Position numbers and translations under genes: made by a program | Source of the DNA: an uncultured Alkalilimnicola sp. | Lineage (GTDB): Bacteria > Pseudomonadota > Gammaproteobacteria > Nitrococcales > AK92 | DNA length: 64,000 nt | Direction of reading: 5' to 3' | NCBI GenBank assembly: GCA_937951875.1 | Contig: CALGAN010000093.1 | Location: 17,850-81,849 of the forward strand | In this document: one piece after another, positions 63,671 through 64,000 of the stretch | How positions within the stretch are numbered: the stretch's first letter is position 1 | Layout: every line of letters starts with the position of its first letter | The notes under the pieces: generated by a model | Seen by the model: only the letters and a program-made list of their open reading frames with translations | Told to the model about the DNA's origin: nothing | The model's database searches: none

Positions 63671-64000
63671 ATGACCAGGCCGATCCAGCATCTCATTCCC
63701 ACCGCGCTATCGGCGCTCCTGCTGGCCGGAAGCCTCGCGCCCGCCCAGGCCCACGCCCAAGGCCGGGAGAAAATCGAGGACCGCGTGGCTCGCCTCGAGC
63801 GCATGCTGCAAAGCGGCGCCGTAGCCGAGCTGGTCAACCAGCAAGAGATTCTCCGGCAATCGCTGCAGGAGTTGCGCGGCGAAATCGAGCTGCTGCGTCG
63901 TGACCTGGACCTGCTCACCCAGCAGCAGCGCGAGCTGCAAAGCGATCTGGATCGGCGGCTGCGGCTGCTGGAAACCGCGCCGGGCGGCGGCGCCCCGGCG
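63671..64000 (+). CDS. cpoB: Cell division coordinator CpoB (YbgF), cut by the window edge
   Basis: The first 110 codons of a periplasmic protein, open to the end of the window. A signal peptide (SALLLAGSLAPAQAHAQ) is followed by a coiled coil (RVARLERMLQSGAVAELVNQQEILRQSLQELRGEIELLRRDLDLLTQQQRELQ) typical of CpoB, which joins the Tol system to peptidoglycan synthesis. The C-terminal TPR part lies outside the window. Position after pal confirms the call. Confidence 0.92.
   Translation, partial: MTRPIQHLIPTALSALLLAGSLAPAQAHAQGREKIEDRVARLERMLQSGAVAELVNQQEILRQSLQELRGEIELLRRDLDLLTQQQRELQSDLDRRLRLLETAPGGGAPA

Overview
The window is high-GC DNA from a gammaproteobacterium. The core blocks point that way: dapA-bamC-purL, gcvR-bcp, yebC-ruvCAB, a glrK-qseG-glrR-type two-component operon and ybgC-tolQRAB-pal-cpoB, together with a class III (PhaE/PhaC) polyhydroxyalkanoate synthase of the type known from purple sulfur bacteria and relatives. 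The species cannot be named from sequence alone. No tRNA, rRNA, CRISPR array, transposase or prophage gene was seen.

Positions 1-21.8 kb are accessory and look like a purine and allantoin catabolism island. In order they hold a truncated allantoicase, ureidoglycolate lyase, a GntR/FCD regulator, a guanine or 8-oxoguanine deaminase-type hydrolase, a LysR regulator, an IPNS-type 2-oxoglutarate dioxygenase, an alpha/beta hydrolase, an NMT1-type binding protein, a Rieske oxygenase with a divergent LysR, an adenine deaminase, and a BMP-type nucleoside/purine ABC importer (binding protein, ATPase, two permeases). A second, SsuBC/TauBC-like ATPase-permease pair, a ferredoxin-NAD(P)H reductase and an acyl-CoA ligase follow. 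A 66-codon stub resembling only the first residues of the xanthine dehydrogenase small subunit sits in front of the importer. A perfect palindrome (TCTTGTATACAAGA) follows the GntR gene, and a close relative lies in front of the reductase, which suggests one regulon. Hairpin-rich palindromic repeats lie in the gaps.

Positions 22-35.3 kb are mostly housekeeping: an AI-2E family membrane protein, a TerC/CBS/CorC membrane protein, purL, bamC, dapA, gcvR (behind a long hairpin leader), bcp, a PIN-PhoH ATPase and the periplasmic protease bepA.

Positions 35.3-39.7 kb form the PHA locus: phaE-phaC, then a non-coding promoter-to-terminator unit with GGA motifs, then phaB and phaR on the other strand. 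Similar 15-bp palindromes lie upstream of the non-coding unit and of phaR. Positions 39.7-51.4 kb hold two HDOD signalling proteins, pabB, a fadD-type ligase, a patatin phospholipase and a complete Liv-type ABC importer.

Positions 51.6-64 kb hold yebC-ruvC-ruvA-ruvB, the GlrK/QseG/GlrR homologues, a small secreted EF-hand protein and the Tol-Pal operon, which runs off the right edge. The EF-hand gene has a textbook sigma-54 promoter preceded by two sites matching the known GlrR box (TGTC-N10-GACA) at 7 of 8 positions each, so it is a probable GlrR target lying beside its regulator.
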